Origin: an uncultured Paracoccaceae bacterium
Lineage (GTDB): Bacteria; Pseudomonadota; Alphaproteobacteria; Rhodobacterales; Rhodobacteraceae
Direction of reading: 5' to 3'
Assembly (NCBI GenBank): GCA_947494445.1
Contig: CANLVD010000006.1
Location: forward strand, 1-64,000
DNA: 64,000 bases
Position 1 is the stretch's first letter. Every line of letters starts with the position of its first letter. Below are positions 18,734-27,346 of this stretch, one piece after another. The notes under the pieces are model-generated. The model saw nothing but the letters and a program-made list of their open reading frames with translations, had not been told where the DNA came from and made no database searches. Position numbers and translations under genes: made by a program.

Positions 18734-20314
18734 TTACTCTTTCACGACGCCTGTCGCGAGCGTGTACTCGTCGGTGCGCGCGATGTAGCTCAGACCTTTC
18801 TTGGCAGCCCAGGTGTTGACCTGGAAGTGCGTCGGAATGATCGCCACGTTCTCGATCGCCTGTTCCGTCGCCTGCGCCAGAAGATCTTGGCGCTTGGCAT
18901 CGTCAACCGTGCTTAGCGCCATTTCGATCAACGCATCGGTGTCCGGATCCGAATGGCGGCCCCGGTTCGACGATCCGAAACCCGCATCCTTGTCATAGGT
19001 GTGGATCAGCGACTTCAACGGCGAAGACGCTTCGCCAGAACCTGCGCCCCAACCGACAAGGATGAAACTGAATTCAGGCAGACCGTCAGGCGATCCCTTC
19101 GAGGCGCGCCCGAAATACACTGATCGAGGCATCGTTTCGACCGCTGTCTTGATGCCAATGCGCGTCAGCATCTGCGCAACCGCTTCGGCGATCTTAGCGT
19201 CGTTGATATAGCGGTCGTTCGGTCCGTGGATCGTCAGTTCGAACCCATCAGGATAACCGGCTTCCGCTAAAAGCGCCTTCGCTCCGTCTGGATCGTAGGC
19301 CACGACGTCAAGCTTGTCGGAGACGCCGAAGAATCCTTCGGGCAAAAGCTGACCCGCAGGAATGGCGACACCTTCCATCACCCGATCCACGATAGCGTCA
19401 CGGCTGATCGCCATGCTAATCGCCTTGCGAACACGGACGTCCATCAAGGGGTTCTTGATGTCGCCACCGCCATTGGCCTTCACGAAGGGTGAGTTTTCGC
19501 GGAACTGGTCCATGTGAAGGTAAATCACGCGGTTCGAAACACCCTGGCTAAGCTGGATGGCGTCGTTGCCTTTCAAGGTTGTGATATCGGTTGTCGGAAC
19601 GCCTGAGATCATGTCGACGTCACCGGCCAGAAGCGAAGCGACGCGGCTTGGTCCCGATGTGATCGGGCGGAACTCGACTTCGGACCAGATCGCGTTTTCG
19701 CCCCAGTAATCATCATTCCGCGTTAGCACGATGCTTTCACCTGGTTTGTAGCTTTGGAACTTAAAGGGGCCGGTGCCGATTGCGGCGGTGCCAGCGTTAA
19801 AATCCTCAGTTGTCGAGTTGCAGCCCTGTTCCGAGATCACGGGGATCGTCGAAATATCGTTTCCCATCAATGGGTAAGGTGCGGCTGTCTTGAAATGGAC
19901 GGTGTAGTCATCAATCTTGATGACTTCCTTGCCCTTGAGGTACGTGCCATAGCCCGAGGGCGAGTTCGGGACGACTGGCGCGCGGGCCATGGTGCAGACC
20001 ACGTCGTCGGCGTTGAAATCGCTGCCGTCGTGGAACTTGACGCCTTCGCGGAGTTTGAATTCCCAAGTCAGATCGTCAATGGGCTGCCACGAAACGGCCA
20101 GACCCGGCGACAGACGCTGCTTTTCATCCTGGGCGATCAGACGGTCGAAGATGTGGACCGACATCGCATTGTTTGGCCCAAGGTTGTGGAAATGCGGATC
20201 CAGCGACGTCGGCTCGGAGGCAAGACCAATCGTCAGTTTCTCGGCAGATGCGGCACCAGCACCCATGGCCAGAATGCCGAATGCGACTGCTGTCGCAGTT
20301 GTGAGTTTCCTCAT
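18734..20314 (-). CDS. Periplasmic peptide-binding protein, family 5
   Basis: A 526-residue extracellular solute-binding protein (SBP_bac_5). A Sec signal peptide (ATAVAFGILAMGAGAASAEK) is followed by the family phrase LASEPTSLDPHFHN and, further in, LREGVKFHDGSDF and VRKAISMAISRDAIV. ATG 20314 is used; a TTG just before it is in frame. Family members bind di/oligopeptides, glutathione, nickel or sugars; two peptidases in the operon favour peptides. This is the promoter-proximal gene and is divergent from a LysR regulator, with a palindrome between them. Confidence 0.92.
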   Translation of the reverse strand: MRKLTTATAVAFGILAMGAGAASAEKLTIGLASEPTSLDPHFHNLGPNNAMSVHIFDRLIAQDEKQRLSPGLAVSWQPIDDLTWEFKLREGVKFHDGSDFNADDVVCTMARAPVVPNSPSGYGTYLKGKEVIKIDDYTVHFKTAAPYPLMGNDISTIPVISEQGCNSTTEDFNAGTAAIGTGPFKFQSYKPGESIVLTRNDDYWGENAIWSEVEFRPITSGPSRVASLLAGDVDMISGVPTTDITTLKGNDAIQLSQGVSNRVIYLHMDQFRENSPFVKANGGGDIKNPLMDVRVRKAISMAISRDAIVDRVMEGVAIPAGQLLPEGFFGVSDKLDVVAYDPDGAKALLAEAGYPDGFELTIHGPNDRYINDAKIAEAVAQMLTRIGIKTAVETMPRSVYFGRASKGSPDGLPEFSFILVGWGAGSGEASSPLKSLIHTYDKDAGFGSSNRGRHSDPDTDALIEMALSTVDDAKRQDLLAQATEQAIENVAIIPTHFQVNTWAAKKGLSYIARTDEYTLATGVVKE

Positions 20315-20422
20315 CAAAAAGACTCCCTGTTCGTTCGGCGCTTGAGACGGCCCGAATCCCTATTCGACCCCGCGCCCTGAGAAAATGCTAGCTACCGCAA
20401 AAATCATTGCCAATACTCAATG

Positions 20423-20440
20423 CTATGCGATTTTGCATAG
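20423..20440. promoter_or_regulatory. LysR-type operator palindrome
   Basis: CTATGC-GATTTT-GCATAG is a perfect 6-bp inverted repeat with a 6-base AT-rich spacer in the divergent region between the peptide-binding protein gene and the LysR gene. The core ATGC-N6-GCAT is of the size of a LysR-type site. It likely controls both directions. Confidence 0.6.
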
Positions 20441-20494
20441 AGCAACCCAAGTCCTTGGTTGTTCGCCCGCGCTTACCAAAGAGAGTATGGCATC

Positions 20495-21406
20495 ATGACC
20501 GAACACCGGCACAGGTTACGAGAGTTTGAATCCCTGAGAGCCGTCATCACGACCGGCACCACAATCGGTGCGGCCCGGCGCCTTGGGATCTCGCAGTCAG
20601 CGGTAAGCCGGTCCCTGTCCCAGTTGGAGGCCAGGGTCGGGCGGTCGCTGTTCCTGCGGCGGTCAGGGCGTATTGATCCGACGGACGAGGCGTTGAGGCT
20701 CAACGAAAAACTGGATCCCATTTTCGAAACGCTGGCTGACATCGAAGGCGCGGAATGGGCCACGCCCGATGACGCGCCGTTGCGGCTGATCGTACCGCCC
20801 ACTCTTGCCCACCATTTTGTCATTTCCCGGGTCGCGAGCTTTTTGAGAAAGAATCCGGGCAAACAGCTTCAACTGGATATTCAGGCCACCGATGTGCTTG
20901 TGGCCGGTATCCTTGATTTGCGTTACGATCTTGGGCTGACCAGCGCGATGATCCAGCGCACCGGTGTGCATCTTGTGCCGTGGCGGCGCAGTCAGGTGGT
21001 TTGCGCTATGCCGACAAACCACCCGCTTTCCGAAAAGCGTATCGTGACACCGCAAGACCTGGAGGGCGTGGCCTTGGTCGAGTTCCTGCGACGGCTGGGT
21101 ACGCGCGCGATCACCGAGCAGATCTTTGCGCGCGCAGGCATTCATCCGAAAAAGGTCGCCGAGACGGCGACGAATATGGCGGCCCTTGAGCTTGTGCGTG
21201 AAGGGTTGGGCGTGACCCTTATCAACCCGTTCCCGTTACTGTCGTCCGGTCTGGAAGGCATTGTCGTCCGCCCCTTTGACGCCGCCATCTTTTATGACAC
21301 CAGCTTCGTCCTTCCATCCGGGCGGCCGCCCTCACAACTTGCGCGTCAATTCATGCGGTTTGTCAAACTGACGACACCGAAAGACAAATACTCCGAGCCA
21401 GTCTAG
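20495..21406 (+). CDS. LysR-family transcriptional regulator
   Basis: A 303-residue LysR protein. The winged HTH covers residues about 7-65 (LREFESLRAVITTGTTIGAARRLGISQSAVSRSL, cited in parts: FESLRAV, ISQSAVSRSL), followed by a LysR_substrate domain (about 95-295). ATG 20495 has GAGAG upstream; the frame opens at 20459. Divergence from the peptide-import operon and the palindrome between them suggest it controls that operon, and possibly the convergent M81 gene. Its stop overlaps the M81 stop by four bases. Confidence 0.9.
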   Translation: MTEHRHRLREFESLRAVITTGTTIGAARRLGISQSAVSRSLSQLEARVGRSLFLRRSGRIDPTDEALRLNEKLDPIFETLADIEGAEWATPDDAPLRLIVPPTLAHHFVISRVASFLRKNPGKQLQLDIQATDVLVAGILDLRYDLGLTSAMIQRTGVHLVPWRRSQVVCAMPTNHPLSEKRIVTPQDLEGVALVEFLRRLGTRAITEQIFARAGIHPKKVAETATNMAALELVREGLGVTLINPFPLLSSGLEGIVVRPFDAAIFYDTSFVLPSGRPPSQLARQFMRFVKLTTPKDKYSEPV

Positions 21407-22944
21407 CGCGGCGGATGTGCCGACCACTCGGTATCTTCATCCATAGGGTAATTCGGGCGTGGCAGGTGTGCAAACGGCCAGCGGTCGTGGACTGGCGATG
21501 TCAACCCTGCCGTGTCGACCTCGTAAACCTGGCCTGGCGCGAACCAACCTGCGAACCCGGCACGAAAGTGGCCCCGGGATTTCACAACGACGGTTTGAGC
21601 GGCTGCGATATCCAGACCGAACATGTGAAAGAAGACAGGGTCTGCGGTTTGCGTGCGATCCGAAATCACCACAACCGTTATTCCCCCAATGCGAAGCGCC
21701 GCGGACGATCCCAAGGCCATGCTCCGGCCAGCCGTCATGCCTTTTTCCCCCACCACGTCGCCGTCATGGAGCGCCAGAACCTCAGCCTCAGCCTCAAAGG
21801 GCATGTCCCGTTGCGCCCAGGTGGCCGAGGTATCGCAAGACCGGTTGAAGCGCGCCTTGAACCGTTTGCCCAGGCCGACTCTATGTGCCTCGCGCGCAAG
21901 CTCGGGATCACAGAACGATCCAACCAGGCAGTCGGTCACATCCGCCTTGTAAAGCGCCGCCAACAGCTCGGTTGTGCGGCCGCTTCCGCCGCCACCTGGA
22001 TTGTCGCCCGCATCGGAAAAGATCACCGGCTTTCGCCCCTGCTCGACCGCGATTGCCACCGCATCGCCAATGGAGGTCAATTCTCGAACAAAGTCCGTCC
22101 GCCTGGACCACGCCATTTCCGCCAGTTCGTGCGCCAAAGTTTCGGCAACTTGCACGTCCTCTCGCGCAGTAACCACAATGCTCAACCCGTTGTCGGGCGT
22201 GTCAGAGAATAGGAAGTTTCCAAAAACCGAGACATTGAGGATCTCGCTTCGACACTCGGCTTGTCTGCGTTGCCCATAGTCGATCAGCGTCCCATAGGGG
22301 TGTTCGGCGCTCAGAAGCGTGACGGAGGCCGGAACCAGCGGCAGTTTGATGTGAGCAACTTTTGGTCGGATGCCAGTCGCCAATATCCGCCGCAGCGAAA
22401 AGGCTGCCTCTTCACCCCGTTCGATCTGATCGACGTGCGGATTTGTACGATAGCCCACGATCAAGTCGCAGGCATCGACCATGCGCTGAGAGATATTCGC
22501 GTGCAGATCAAGCGTTGCGGCGATCGGAGCCTCTGGGCCGACGACTTTGCGAATGCGCGACATCAGCAAACCGTCGGGATCGTGGTCGTGCTCGGCAACC
22601 ATGGCACCGTGATTGCAGATATAGACGGCGTCCACCGGTTCGGCAGCACGAAGCCTCGATTCACATGTTGCAATGATCTCTTCGATCACCTCCGCGCGCA
22701 CTGAACCTGCTGGATGACTGGCCGCCAGCACACAGGGCACGGGCGTCCAATGCCCTGTCGCATCCATGGCGCGGACAAAGGCGGCGAACTCGGTCGCCAG
22801 TTTCGGTGTTGGCGACCTGGCCTCGTCCATCAAGTCTTCGCCGGTAAGCCAGGTCAGCGATGTGAAATCACTTTTTTCAGCGGGCGGTGCGAAGCGGTTG
22901 GATTCAAGAATTGCACCAAGCAGAGCGACCCTGTGATTTGGCAT
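21403..22944 (-). CDS. M81-family metallopeptidase (MlrC-like)
   Basis: A 513-residue protein of the M81 family, named for MlrC, which cleaves linearised microcystin in Sphingomonads. Seen motifs are ICNHGAMVAEHDHDPDG, ATLDLHANIS and FSDAGDNPGGGGSGRTTE, the last in the C-terminal MlrC domain. Most members are of unknown substrate; this one is probably a cytosolic zinc amidase or peptidase. ATG 22944 is chosen over a longer frame to 23004. It is convergent with the LysR gene; closeness to the peptide importer suggests action on an unusual peptide, but this is inference. Confidence 0.88.
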   Translation of the reverse strand: MPNHRVALLGAILESNRFAPPAEKSDFTSLTWLTGEDLMDEARSPTPKLATEFAAFVRAMDATGHWTPVPCVLAASHPAGSVRAEVIEEIIATCESRLRAAEPVDAVYICNHGAMVAEHDHDPDGLLMSRIRKVVGPEAPIAATLDLHANISQRMVDACDLIVGYRTNPHVDQIERGEEAAFSLRRILATGIRPKVAHIKLPLVPASVTLLSAEHPYGTLIDYGQRRQAECRSEILNVSVFGNFLFSDTPDNGLSIVVTAREDVQVAETLAHELAEMAWSRRTDFVRELTSIGDAVAIAVEQGRKPVIFSDAGDNPGGGGSGRTTELLAALYKADVTDCLVGSFCDPELAREAHRVGLGKRFKARFNRSCDTSATWAQRDMPFEAEAEVLALHDGDVVGEKGMTAGRSMALGSSAALRIGGITVVVISDRTQTADPVFFHMFGLDIAAAQTVVVKSRGHFRAGFAGWFAPGQVYEVDTAGLTSPVHDRWPFAHLPRPNYPMDEDTEWSAHPPR

Positions 22945-23051
22945 GTATTTGTCCTTTCGACAACGGACATATCGTGTGGAACAGGAAGATCTGCGACGGT
23001 TCAATCCTTCTGGCCTCTTGCATAAGATACGTTCTTACGGAACGGTTGGCC

Positions 23052-23552
23052 ATGCTCACCGAAGTCTCAGGAGAATTCGCGAAGATTGTTTGGGCCGACG
23101 ATCCCGACGTGCATCTGATGCGCAGCGCGGCTGTTCGCCCCCCCGCACGCTTCAATCGGCGCGGTCAGGATGCGTTGTATCTTAGCCCCGATGTCGAAAG
23201 CGCCAGGGTCGCCATTGGTCAGGACGTCAACCAGGGAGATCGACCCCGCGTGGTACTGACGTTTCAGGTTGAACGATGCGCGCTGTTCGATTTGCGAAGC
23301 CCCGAAGCCGCCGACATCTATGCGATAGCATCCCAGCCTTGGCGTGCGCTGCTCGCTGCCGGCGGAACACCGCCGTCCTGGCACGCAGCCGACCAACTGA
23401 GGAAGAAAGAATATGTCGGCTTGATTGACCCTTCCCGGCGAAGACCAGGCCTTTGGCACATCACTCTGTTTAGCTGGAACGAGCCCGGCGCGCCCAGCGT
23501 CCTTCGACAAGGAGATGCGACACCTGTTTCAGTTTCTTCGGATTATCGATGA
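23052..23552 (+). CDS. RES-domain protein (NAD+ phosphorylase toxin-like)
   Basis: A 166-residue protein with a RES domain: RPPARFNRRG followed by ALYLS (residues about 29-45), then YVGLIDPSRR and LWHITLFSWN near the C-terminus. In the family, RES proteins such as MbcT, ParT or RES-Xre toxins degrade or use NAD+. They are usually encoded beside a DUF2384/Xre antitoxin. No such gene exists on either side: upstream is the divergent M81 gene at about 100 bases and downstream is a repeat and a convergent TetR gene. The ATG at 23052 fits the domain boundary; the frame is open from 22887. It may be a solitary or inactive remnant. Confidence 0.75.
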   Translation: MLTEVSGEFAKIVWADDPDVHLMRSAAVRPPARFNRRGQDALYLSPDVESARVAIGQDVNQGDRPRVVLTFQVERCALFDLRSPEAADIYAIASQPWRALLAAGGTPPSWHAADQLRKKEYVGLIDPSRRRPGLWHITLFSWNEPGAPSVLRQGDATPVSVSSDYR

Positions 23553-23784
23553 GACCAATTGTGAGGTCTCTGCCGCGATCCAGAAAACGACCGCATCAGG
23601 GAGTGGCGACGTTTTTCCTCCTGAAAAGAAGGGCGTCAGGCGAGCCCGTAACCATCTTTAACGTCGTACCGAATGAGACGTTCCCCTTAGTTGCAGGCCG
23701 TGCGAAGCGGTCATTTAAAGTATTGGCGACAACGACCGGTTTGTCCGTCAGACTGTGAGTTCGACCATATGCCGATTTTGCACG

Positions 23785-23856
23785 CGCGGCGAATGGCAGG
23801 AATGCGGGCTGCCACCGCAGCAACTTGACCAACTGGCCAATGTCCGGAATGGGCCG
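23785..23856. repeat. Dispersed intergenic repeat, copy B
   Basis: Starts CGCGGCGAATGGCAG and contains GCGGGCTGCCACCGCAGCA, then AATGTCCGGAATGGGCCG. It aligns with copies A (7476), C (32905) and D (36729). It fills most of the roughly 300-base gap between the RES gene and the convergent TetR gene; no gene was found in that gap. Confidence 0.6.
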
Positions 23857-24471
23857 TCAGTGTTTGGAAGAGAACAACAGCTTCAAATATGTACGGAAGA
23901 GCATGATCTGCTCGGAAGCGTTGTTTTGTTCCCGCAAGGCACGCTGAAGGACGAGGCCGCCTTCAACGACACCAGAGACCATGTCGCCCAGGGCATCCAT
24001 GTTGACCGGCTCCCGGGGTTCGTATTGTTCTGCGATCTCCTCAAACATGCCTCTGAAGCGCTTGCGCCATCCCAGAATGGCTTGACGATTAAGTTCTCGC
24101 ACTCCCTCGTCGAATAACCGATCCTGATAGGCCGTTGAGGCGATGACGCACCCAGGATGGCCGGTTGGCATTTCTTCCAACATCTCTGCCAGCAGTTTTA
24201 ATCCGATGAGCATGCAATGGAGAGGATCATCATTCAGTTCACGCGCACGGGCGAACAGGTCGTCGTAGAGTGCGTCTTCAACTTCAATGTATCGCTCCAA
24301 CATGGCGCGCGCCAAAGCGTTCTTATCCTTGAAATGATAGAAGAAGCCACCGCGCGAAATTTCTGCACCCGCCACGATCTCTTCAATGGATGTCGCTTCA
24401 AAACCCTTCTCGAGAACCGCCGCTTCAGCGATGTCGAGGATTCGGCTGCGCGTGTCGACTTTCTGATCCAT
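23857..24471 (-). CDS. TetR/AcrR-family regulator
   Basis: A 204-residue TetR-type repressor. The HTH (residues about 8-55) contains RILDIAEAAVLEKG and the recognition-helix region ISRGGFFYHFKDKNALA. The C-terminal ligand-binding domain has PTGHPGCVIAS, seen in the YbiH/AefR-like and TetR_C_33-like groups. ATG 24471 is used; AGGA lies nine bases before it. It is divergent from homocysteine S-methyltransferase at 24659 and may control that cluster. The ligand is unknown. Confidence 0.87.
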   Translation of the reverse strand: MDQKVDTRSRILDIAEAAVLEKGFEATSIEEIVAGAEISRGGFFYHFKDKNALARAMLERYIEVEDALYDDLFARARELNDDPLHCMLIGLKLLAEMLEEMPTGHPGCVIASTAYQDRLFDEGVRELNRQAILGWRKRFRGMFEEIAEQYEPREPVNMDALGDMVSGVVEGGLVLQRALREQNNASEQIMLFRTYLKLLFSSKH

Positions 24472-24658
24472 CTCCAAAATTCCTACTGTACTGCGAGTCC
24501 AGTCCGGCGGGTGACGTTGTAGAATTCAAACGCCTCAGATCGGCTTACCTGCTGAAATTACGGGAAAAATACTTCCTGCGCAACCGTACCACCCGGCAAC
24601 TATCGGCAAGGGTGCGCTACGGGTAGCTCTTTCGCATCAACTGAAAAGGACAGCTTCG

Positions 24659-25603
24659 ATGCGAATTCAAAGACTTACCGAAACGCGACGTTTCTTTCTC
24701 TCCGACGGAGGGTTGGAGACGTTTTTGATCTTTGACAAAGGGTACGACCTGCCTTGCTTTTCCGCAGCCGTGTTGTTGGACACCGAGCATGGGCACGCCG
24801 ACCTGACCGCCTATTTTGAGCGCTTCATCGGGATCGCCAAGTCCACCGGTCGAGGGTTCATCTTGGATGCGCCCACGTGGCGTGCCAGCGCGGCATGGGC
24901 CGGGCCACTTGGCCAATCGCTCAAAGAGGTCATGGAGACGAACGCGCGCGCTGTGTCGTTCGTGTCCAACCTGCGGGACAAACACGAAACTGACGACTGC
25001 CCGATCCTGATTAACGGTCTGGTCGGGCCAGCAGGAGATGCCTATGCGCCCGACGCGGCGATAGCCACACAAGACGCACTGCTCATTCATGCACCACAGG
25101 TCCATGCACTGGGCAAAGCAGGCGTGGACATGATCAGCGCCATGACGCTGACACATGTTCAGGAGGCCATTGGTATCGTTGAGGCCGCCAAGGAAATCGA
25201 CATTCCTGTCGTGATCGCGTTCACGTTGGAAACCAATGGATGCCTGCCCTCCGGCCAACCACTCGGGGAGGCGATCGCCGAAGTTGACGCGGCCACGCGC
25301 AACGGTCCGCTCTACTACATGATCAATTGCGCGCATCCTGATCATTTCCGCCATGTGCTCGACACCTCGGAAGCGTGGAGTCTGCGTATCGGCGGCATAA
25401 GGTCCAACGCATCGCGCCAAAGCCATGCCGAACTGGACGCCGCCGAGGTTCTTGATGACGGCGACCCGGTCGAGCTGGGCCACCTCAGCGCGGAGCTTTT
25501 GTTGCGCCTCCCCAACATCCGGGTTCTGGGCGGTTGCTGCGGCACAGACCACCGGCATGTGAGCTGCATTGCAGGGCATGATAATCCTCTGACTGCAGCC
25601 TGA
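24659..25603 (+). CDS. Homocysteine S-methyltransferase family protein
   Basis: A 314-residue barrel enzyme of the homocysteine S-methyltransferase family (PF02574). Zinc ligands are present: the Cys in MINCAHPDHF and the Cys pair in LGGCCGTDHRH. The N-terminus SDGGLETFL is typical. MmuM-like members move a methyl group from S-methylmethionine or similar donors (DMSP-related donors are plausible in marine bacteria) to homocysteine. It heads a plus-strand cluster with a secreted protein, a GNAT and an SMR-like transporter, and lies divergent to a TetR regulator. Confidence 0.88.
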   Translation: MRIQRLTETRRFFLSDGGLETFLIFDKGYDLPCFSAAVLLDTEHGHADLTAYFERFIGIAKSTGRGFILDAPTWRASAAWAGPLGQSLKEVMETNARAVSFVSNLRDKHETDDCPILINGLVGPAGDAYAPDAAIATQDALLIHAPQVHALGKAGVDMISAMTLTHVQEAIGIVEAAKEIDIPVVIAFTLETNGCLPSGQPLGEAIAEVDAATRNGPLYYMINCAHPDHFRHVLDTSEAWSLRIGGIRSNASRQSHAELDAAEVLDDGDPVELGHLSAELLLRLPNIRVLGGCCGTDHRHVSCIAGHDNPLTAA

Positions 25604-25639
25604 ACTTTTTCAAACCCACCCCTTTTGAAAGGACTTCAA

Positions 25640-26317
25640 ATGTTCAAAGTACTCATCACATCGACCGCCCTTGCACTGTCTTTGGCAACACTGGCTCAGG
25701 CTGAGGCTCCCATGGCCTTTGACGTGGCAGAAGACCACACGCGCATTCACATGGCCGCCGCGCCCCTGCATGAAAACGGCATGCCTGCGCACGGCAATGC
25801 CTTTGTCAGCCAGGGCTACATCTATCCCGAAGGAACATTGGCCGACGGCACTGTGGGCGTATTGAAAGATGGCAGCCCGGCCTTCCCTGATCTCGTTCTG
25901 GGAACCTGGACCTGCGACGGGTACTTCGTTGGTGAAGGCGGCAATACAACCACGGGTGTCTGGATCATCAGCCGTCAGACATTCGCGTTCAACGACGGTG
26001 CAACTGTTATAACCCAAGGAACTGAGATTGCTGATGTCGGTCAGCCCAACTTGCGCCCGGTCACCGGGGCCACTGGAGACTTTTCTCAGGTTGAGGGAGG
26101 TCTGATCCAGACGACGCTTGGGTTCAATGATTTCTGGGGCCTGAGCGCGACCTATGAATTCGAAGCACCCTCTATGGAACAGGCAGCGGCACAGGATGCG
26201 GCGTTCCACGGCAGCGACGACACGCAGGGGCCCGTGGATGAGGATGACCATCTTGATTGGGATTCTGGCGTTCCCGTCGGGCCGATCTTCGACGGGCAAT
26301 CCATCCCGACAACATGA
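25640..26317 (+). CDS. Secreted protein, possible AOC/dirigent-like barrel
   Basis: A 225-residue protein with a clear Sec signal peptide (VLITSTALALSLATLAQA). The segment GTWTCDGYFVGEGG ... TGATGDFSQVEGGLIQTT recalls the beta-barrel of allene oxide cyclase/dirigent-like proteins, in which a G-x-G-x-F pattern and the motif V-T-G-A-T-G-x-F are common. The C-terminus is acidic and disordered-looking (DDTQGPVDEDDHLDWD). ATG 25640 has AAAGGA upstream; an earlier frame start at 25625 is less likely. It lies directly downstream of the methyltransferase gene. The function is unknown; the fold assignment is by eye. Confidence 0.6.
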   Translation: MFKVLITSTALALSLATLAQAEAPMAFDVAEDHTRIHMAAAPLHENGMPAHGNAFVSQGYIYPEGTLADGTVGVLKDGSPAFPDLVLGTWTCDGYFVGEGGNTTTGVWIISRQTFAFNDGATVITQGTEIADVGQPNLRPVTGATGDFSQVEGGLIQTTLGFNDFWGLSATYEFEAPSMEQAAAQDAAFHGSDDTQGPVDEDDHLDWDSGVPVGPIFDGQSIPTT

Positions 26318-26384
26318 TGCGAGATAGCGGAGGTCGGGCGGCGTATGCGCCCGACCCATATCCTGAACCTACGAGGACAGATCA

Positions 26385-26984
26385 ATGAACATACAAGACT
26401 TACCCTTGATCCGGCGGGCGGATCCCGCGGATGCCGAAAACCTGGCCAAGCTGATCAATCTTGCGGGCGAAGGTATCCCGAACTGGCTGTGGACCCGCGC
26501 TTGCGTCGAAGGCCAAACGCCGCTCGAAGTTGGCATCGAACGTGCAAGGCGCAAGACGGGCGGGTTCTCCTACAAGAATGCACTGAGCGCTGAGCGCAAT
26601 GGTCAACTGAAGGGCATGATCTTGAGCTATGCCATTGACGAAGCACCGTCAGACAAACCGGATGATCTGCCCGTGCCGATTGCGCCATTTGTGGCGCTGG
26701 AGAAACTGTCGGTTGGGACTTGGTTCATCAACGCGCTCGCCGTCTATTATGAAGCCCAAGGCCAGGGGATCGGCACGCGACTTCTGATGGCCGCCGAGGA
26801 CCTCGCAGGCCACGAAGGTCTCACCGAGATGAGCATTCAGGTCTACAGCCAAAACACCGGAGCTGTGCGGCTTTACAAGCGCCACGGTTACAAGTTTGCC
26901 GCGAGCGAGCCTGTCCGGCAGCATCCCTGTCCGCCTTACTACACAGGTGATGTGCTTTTGTTGAAGAAGTCACTGGCGAATTGA
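26385..26984 (+). CDS. GNAT-family N-acetyltransferase
   Basis: A 199-residue acetyltransferase. The acetyl-CoA-binding segment is INALAVYYEAQGQGIGTRLL, with the family Q/R-x-x-G-x-G/A pattern (QGQGIG); the C-terminal strand pair includes AVRLYKRHGYKF. It would transfer an acetyl group to an unknown amine in the cytosol. It lies 67 bases after the secreted-protein gene and just before a small transporter, so it belongs to the same cluster. Confidence 0.87.
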   Translation: MNIQDLPLIRRADPADAENLAKLINLAGEGIPNWLWTRACVEGQTPLEVGIERARRKTGGFSYKNALSAERNGQLKGMILSYAIDEAPSDKPDDLPVPIAPFVALEKLSVGTWFINALAVYYEAQGQGIGTRLLMAAEDLAGHEGLTEMSIQVYSQNTGAVRLYKRHGYKFAASEPVRQHPCPPYYTGDVLLLKKSLAN

Positions 26985-27008
26985 AACGATAGGTTTGGGA
27001 TTGAAACG

Positions 27009-27344
27009 ATGATCTTCTGGTGGGCAAATCTGGCCGGCTCGACCGTCGGCTTCACGCTTGGCAGCGCTCTGTTGAAACGGTTTGCTGACACAGGCGCCGC
27101 GGCTTCTCTTGTGCTTTCATTCTTGGTTCTCGGGGTCAGCAACATGCTGTTTGTCTCTGTGATCCGCACTGGTCTCGGTGCAGGGATCATCGCCTCAAGC
27201 ATGTCGCAGATCATCTTTATGGCAGCGCTCGGCGTGCTCGTTTTCGGCGAACGACTGACCGCATTGCAGGTCATCGGCGTGGCATTAGCTGCGACAAGCA
27301 TAGCCCTTATTACGGGGTTTGGTTCGAGTGCGAGCGAGGGCTGA
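27009..27344 (+). CDS. Small DMT/SMR-like membrane transporter
   Basis: A 111-residue protein of four helices, consistent with a small multidrug resistance/EamA half-transporter. The last two helices (IIFMAALGVLVFGERLTALQVIGVALAATSIALI) show the GERL motif seen in EamA and SMR proteins. It would function as a dimer. An 11-base direct repeat, ATTGAAACGAT, lies at 26980 and 27000, the second overlapping the ATG. The stop is two bases before the next start, so translation is coupled. Confidence 0.78.
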   Translation: MIFWWANLAGSTVGFTLGSALLKRFADTGAAASLVLSFLVLGVSNMLFVSVIRTGLGAGIIASSMSQIIFMAALGVLVFGERLTALQVIGVALAATSIALITGFGSSASEG

Positions 27345-27346
27345 GA

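Noticed and set aside
23549-23832. Possible antitoxin for the RES protein
   Set aside because: The short frames here overlap the dispersed repeat and have no DUF2384 or HTH features.
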